Assembly: GCA_004154925.1 (NCBI GenBank)
Contig: QJNS01000087.1
Coordinates: 1-64,000 of the forward strand
Direction: 5' to 3'
Length of the DNA: 64,000 bases
DNA from: Monosporascus cannonballus
Taxonomy: Eukaryota; Ascomycota; Sordariomycetes; Xylariales
Below the pieces are notes generated by a model. That model saw only the letters and a program-made list of their open reading frames with translations, had not been told where the DNA came from and ran no database searches. The translations under genes and the position numbers were made by a program. Of this stretch, positions 59,741-64,000 are shown piece by piece. Numbering within the stretch: position 1 is the stretch's first letter; each line of letters opens with the position of its first letter.

Positions 59741-62700
59741 ACAAAGATAGATTGATTAAATATATTATAACCTTAAAATATTAAAAACCATTTTTCAAGA
59801 ACGCAATTTCAAAAATATAAATTAATAAATATTAATTAAGAATAAAAACATAAATATATTTTTTAGCATTTAGCAATCATTTTAAGATATTTATACAAAA
59901 CTTTAGTAATATCATTATGGTTTTACTTCATTGAATTAAGACTTTTAAATATATATAATAAACTATATAAGTATAGTAAGAAATCAACAATATACTTATA
60001 GATTAATTATATTAATTATGTTGTATTTTGTTAGTTTTAAATAAACTCAAAAATGTCAAATTTATTTGCGTTTTTTTACTTAAGATATTTATAATTATTA
60101 CAATAGCCTTTCCAAAATTCTAATATCCTTTAAAAAAGATATTTATAAATTTAAAGTTATACACAATATTTAAAATTTATATATTTCATTATAATGAAGA
60201 AGTTTTAAAAATAGATAAAAAATATATAAAATTATAAGGTTTCATTTATTATTGTTTACCAAATAATAAGAAAATAGCCAATTTAGTACTGTTAATATAT
60301 ACGTATATTTCGAAAAGTTTTAATTAAAGTTACTGCCAAAACGCATTTACATTTACGATAGGTTATAACAATATAGATGATCTTATACGATATATATTAA
60401 AAGATCTCGAAAAATAATAATAGAATTTTGAAAAACAACACGTTAAATCAATTATAAGATGTTCACGTTCATGATATAACTTTAATATAAAATATTCATA
60501 AATATTCATAATATAAATATTACAAGATTTACAAAACCTTAATATAATGTGCCTAATATATGTTTTCTAAAAACATTATAATTAAGAAAAGATAGTTATA
60601 ATAAGATTTTTACAATAGAAATAAATATAAGAAATTTTGTAAAACTTTATACTTATTACAAACCGTTGAAAGAAATAAAAAATTCGGTTAGTTTAAATTT
60701 CATTATGAAAATACATAAACGGAACAATTAATATATTCATATTGTATATACACTTTTAATAAATACGAACTATATTATAAACTTATTCCGAATAAAAAGA
60801 TGATTTTAATTTAAACTTTAATCAAATTGTTATAGCACAAATAAATTAAAATTATAAATTATTGAAGTCATAAAATACAAATATGAATTTCAAAAATATA
60901 TTTACAAATGTAAATTAATTATTAATTAAGTATTAGATTAGTTAATTATATACTATAGAATTAACTTTAAATATAAGCATTTTGAAAGTATTAAAATAGT
61001 TCTAGTAAATTTCAATTTTAACTTTATATTTACTCTTTATAAAAACATAAATACTAAATTTGTTAATATTAAAATATAATGTATATTGAAATAATTTAGA
61101 TATTTATTTAAAAATAAAAATAAAAACATGATTCATAGAGAAATAAATAAGTAAATATTCTGATAAAAACTAAAAAAGAAATATTTCGAAACCGCAATAT
61201 GATTTGCTTTTTAATAAAAAGAATGTAAACGTAATAACTAAATGAACAATTGAATTTAAAATATATGAACTTAAATAAAATCAAGTAAAAAAACGTTAAA
61301 AAATGATTATTAATTAAACTTTTTAATTAAACGGAATTTCATTTTATTCTTTATTTTTTCGATTTAAATTAATAACGGATATTATTAAGTTTTATACGGA
61401 ATAAAATAATGTAAAAATAAACAACGAAATTATATATAAAGTAGAAAGAGTTTTAATATGCGAAAAATACGAACTTAATTAATAATTAATTAAGTGAAAA
61501 ACTTTTAAATTTTAATTTTTTAAAAACACCTTATAAAAACATCGTATAAATACTTAAGGCTCTATTAAAAAGCATTTATTAATTACACCAAAATTGTTAA
61601 CAATAATTTTTTAATTAAAGTTATAGAACATAAATGAATTGAAGAAATTAACGAAAAACGTAATTATAATAATTGCAGATTTTATTTACTGTTGCTTGTA
61701 TTATTTATTTATTGATTAATAGTTTTATTAAATATTTTCGTTAATATTATATATGTATGCGTTAGAGTGGCTTTTATGTGTTGTTCAAATTATAAAAGCT
61801 ATTTTAAAGAGAGTTTTTCCTACAATATAAACGATTTTTTTAATATAATATAAATTATTACTCGAAAGGCAAAACGTATTATTGAGCGGTAATTCTTAAT
61901 ATATTTGTTATATTAATGGAGCTTTTTAAATATTTAATATTTTATATTATTTTTTGAAATAAGATATGGACGATATTTCTTCTAAAATAAATATAACAAT
62001 ATATTAAACTAAAATTTCTATTGTTTTAATTGAGATAAATATAAAGTTTACAATTCATGATACGATTTGCTATAATAAAAATAAGGTTTATAAAGACTAA
62101 AGTTTTATAACAGTAAAAGTTTTATAAAAAGAAATATTTTATTATACTACGAATTAAAGCCGGTTATAAAACGCGATTAGAATTATATAAACAAATTACA
62201 TAATTTAAATATTTCTTAAGCTTGATATTTATATATATCTAAATAAAATGAATTATATTAATAAAATTATATTTTAATTTTTTCAAATCTAATTCATTTC
62301 TAATTATGTTCTCTAAAATATATATGTTTATTAAATTCGTAATATAAATAATTTAGATTAATAAAAATAATTCATTATTTAAAATATTTTTAAGTTTACA
62401 AAACCCAGTTAACTTGTTTTATTATTTAAATTCTTAAGATATTTTTATTAACGTACATCGAAATATGTTTAGTTTAATAATTAATTAATCTTTTAGTTAT
62501 TATATATCTATTCTTTTTTTTCCATGTTGAAAAACATTTTTCTAAAGAAAAACAATAATATATATCGGTTAAAAATTCAATAAATTATTAAAACTGAAGC
62601 GTGTAAATTTATATTAATACAAATATCGTATAAGTATAAATAATAAAATAATTTCGTAATTTTTCTTTATATTAATAATACTTTATATTTTGAATTATTG

Positions 62701-64000
62701 TTGCAACATAATATTGTATAATTGCAAAATAATAAATATATATATTTATATAGAAATGCAAATAAATATTTTAATGTTTTCAATTTTTGTATTAATTAAG
62801 TAATATGTATATTTTGATTTTTTTAAATATATTATTACGGAACTGTATTTTATTAAAGTTTAATAAACATTATTTTTAACGTTTTAATTTATTAAGTAAC
62901 AATATAATTATTTATAAAAATCTTGATTTAAAATGGTTTCATTCGATAAATTATTTTTTATTATATTTGTAGGTATAGTTAATAGTAAACTTTGTATTTA
63001 TTCGAATTAAAACAGGACGTTTGTTTTTTTTATTATATTATATTATTACATTTAAACGTTTTAAAAAGAGTTATGTATATTATAATAAAACCTTTTTTTT
63101 GATATAAGCAAAATACATGCTTTATATTAAATATCGTTATAATTATTTAAATATGGTTTTTTGTTTTTTAAAACCTTTTAATCGAAAAAGGAATTATTAA
63201 GATTTAAATAATAAATAATATAAAAACGCGTTTTATAATTTCAAAAGAAATTAATTAATCAAACGTTTGAAAATTTGGCGCTAATTTATTATATTATCGG
63301 GGTTTAAAAAATAAGTTTCTTTTTCATATAAAAGATGTTAAAATAATTGATCGTAGCGCTAAATTTTCAATCGGATTAAAAGGTTAGAAATATTGGTTAT
63401 TTAAAAAAATTGAAATTGTTTAAAAACCGAATTATTAAGTGTTAACACTTTGGTTAGCCTTATGTTACTAACGTAAATTTTCAAGTTATTACGAAATTAA
63501 GTTAATATATTATTTTTTCTTAAAAATATCCTTACTTTTAGTAATAGTCTTAATAGACGTTAAGCGTTTATAAGCTTTTCTGTAAAATTTTAAATATTTC
63601 GAAAATTTAACTACTCTTTTTTGTTTAATAAAGTATTAGGTATATTGATGGTTTTCATATTTATCAAAAACTCTTTATTTTATATATAATTTCAACTCAT
63701 AATCTTTACATTTGTTTTGATTTCGTAATAGCCTTAAAAATATTTTTATTAAATTTTAATAACAAAACTTAAAGATTTAATAAAATTTAACTTCTAATAA
63801 CAATATCTAGTTTCTATTTAAATATTCGTAATTTATTTTATAAATATTAAGTATATTTAATATCGAGGTGTATATTAGGTTTTTAATTTTAAATCTATTG
63901 ATAATACGAGAAGTCTCTTTTAAAATTTAGACTTTTTTAAAGTTACAGAGTTTACTTGTTTTATTATATTCGAAGTGAAACTTTTTTATACAATTTCTTA
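59741..64000. other. strongly A+T-rich, decayed repeat DNA
   Basis: No open frame of note on either strand and no match by eye to E0-E5. Probably the rest of E6 and other old elements erased by RIP. A short inverted repeat pair lies at 63268-63281 and 63356-63369 (TGAAAATTTGGCGC / GCGCTAAATTTTCA), and a 14-bp perfect palindrome AAGTGTTAACACTT at 63437-63450. Confidence 0.5.

Overview
This window comes from the nuclear genome of a filamentous ascomycete (Pezizomycotina, probably Sordariomycetes). The genes have short introns of 53-151 bp with GT-AG borders and CTAAC/CTAAT-like branch sites. The encoded families are fungal (CMR1, an Mtf2-like protein, a DUF3292 membrane protein). The right-hand 40 kb carries the signature of repeat-induced point mutation (RIP): extreme A+T content, transitions only between LTR copies, and Gln codons turned into TAA/TAG.

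The layout is strongly two-part. Positions 1 to about 23.3 kb are ordinary gene-bearing DNA. In order it holds an Mtf2-like mitochondrial gene (-), CMR1 (+), a DUF3292 gene (-), mannose-6-phosphate isomerase (+), an MFS sugar transporter (-), a zinc alcohol dehydrogenase (-) and an AKR6-type aldo-keto reductase (+). The genes are unrelated housekeeping or accessory metabolic genes and do not form a cluster. I rebuilt exon borders from splice sites and reading-frame continuity. Two inverted-repeat elements (hAT-like at 557-998, Tc1/mariner-like at 19903-20174) and one possible small membrane-protein gene (3406) lie between them.

From about 23.6 kb to the end I see no intact gene. This part is a nest of Ty3/gypsy retrotransposons, most with gag-pol on the minus strand. 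An old element (E0) has its LTR split by E1 (23630-31215, target duplication acggg). Another (E3) begins at 34031 and is interrupted by E2 (34429-41237, target duplication cttta), by E5 (41608-48736), and on its gag side by E4 (52615-58833). A solo LTR at 26696-27033 entered the E1 RT-RNase H region after RIP. An oppositely oriented, badly decayed gypsy RT lies at about 59.4-59.7 kb, and the rest to 64 kb is unreadable A+T-rich DNA.

The most interesting signal is a second gene carried on the strand opposite gag-pol in E1, E2 and E3, and probably in E5. It starts next to the 3' LTR, has a Cys-rich start followed by a coiled coil, and converges on the chromodomain end of pol, in E1 overlapping it tail to tail. 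The former Gln codons are now stops, which suggests the frame was open before RIP. A second notable feature is that three LTR types share an R-U5 half but carry unrelated U3 halves, each with its own short repeats.
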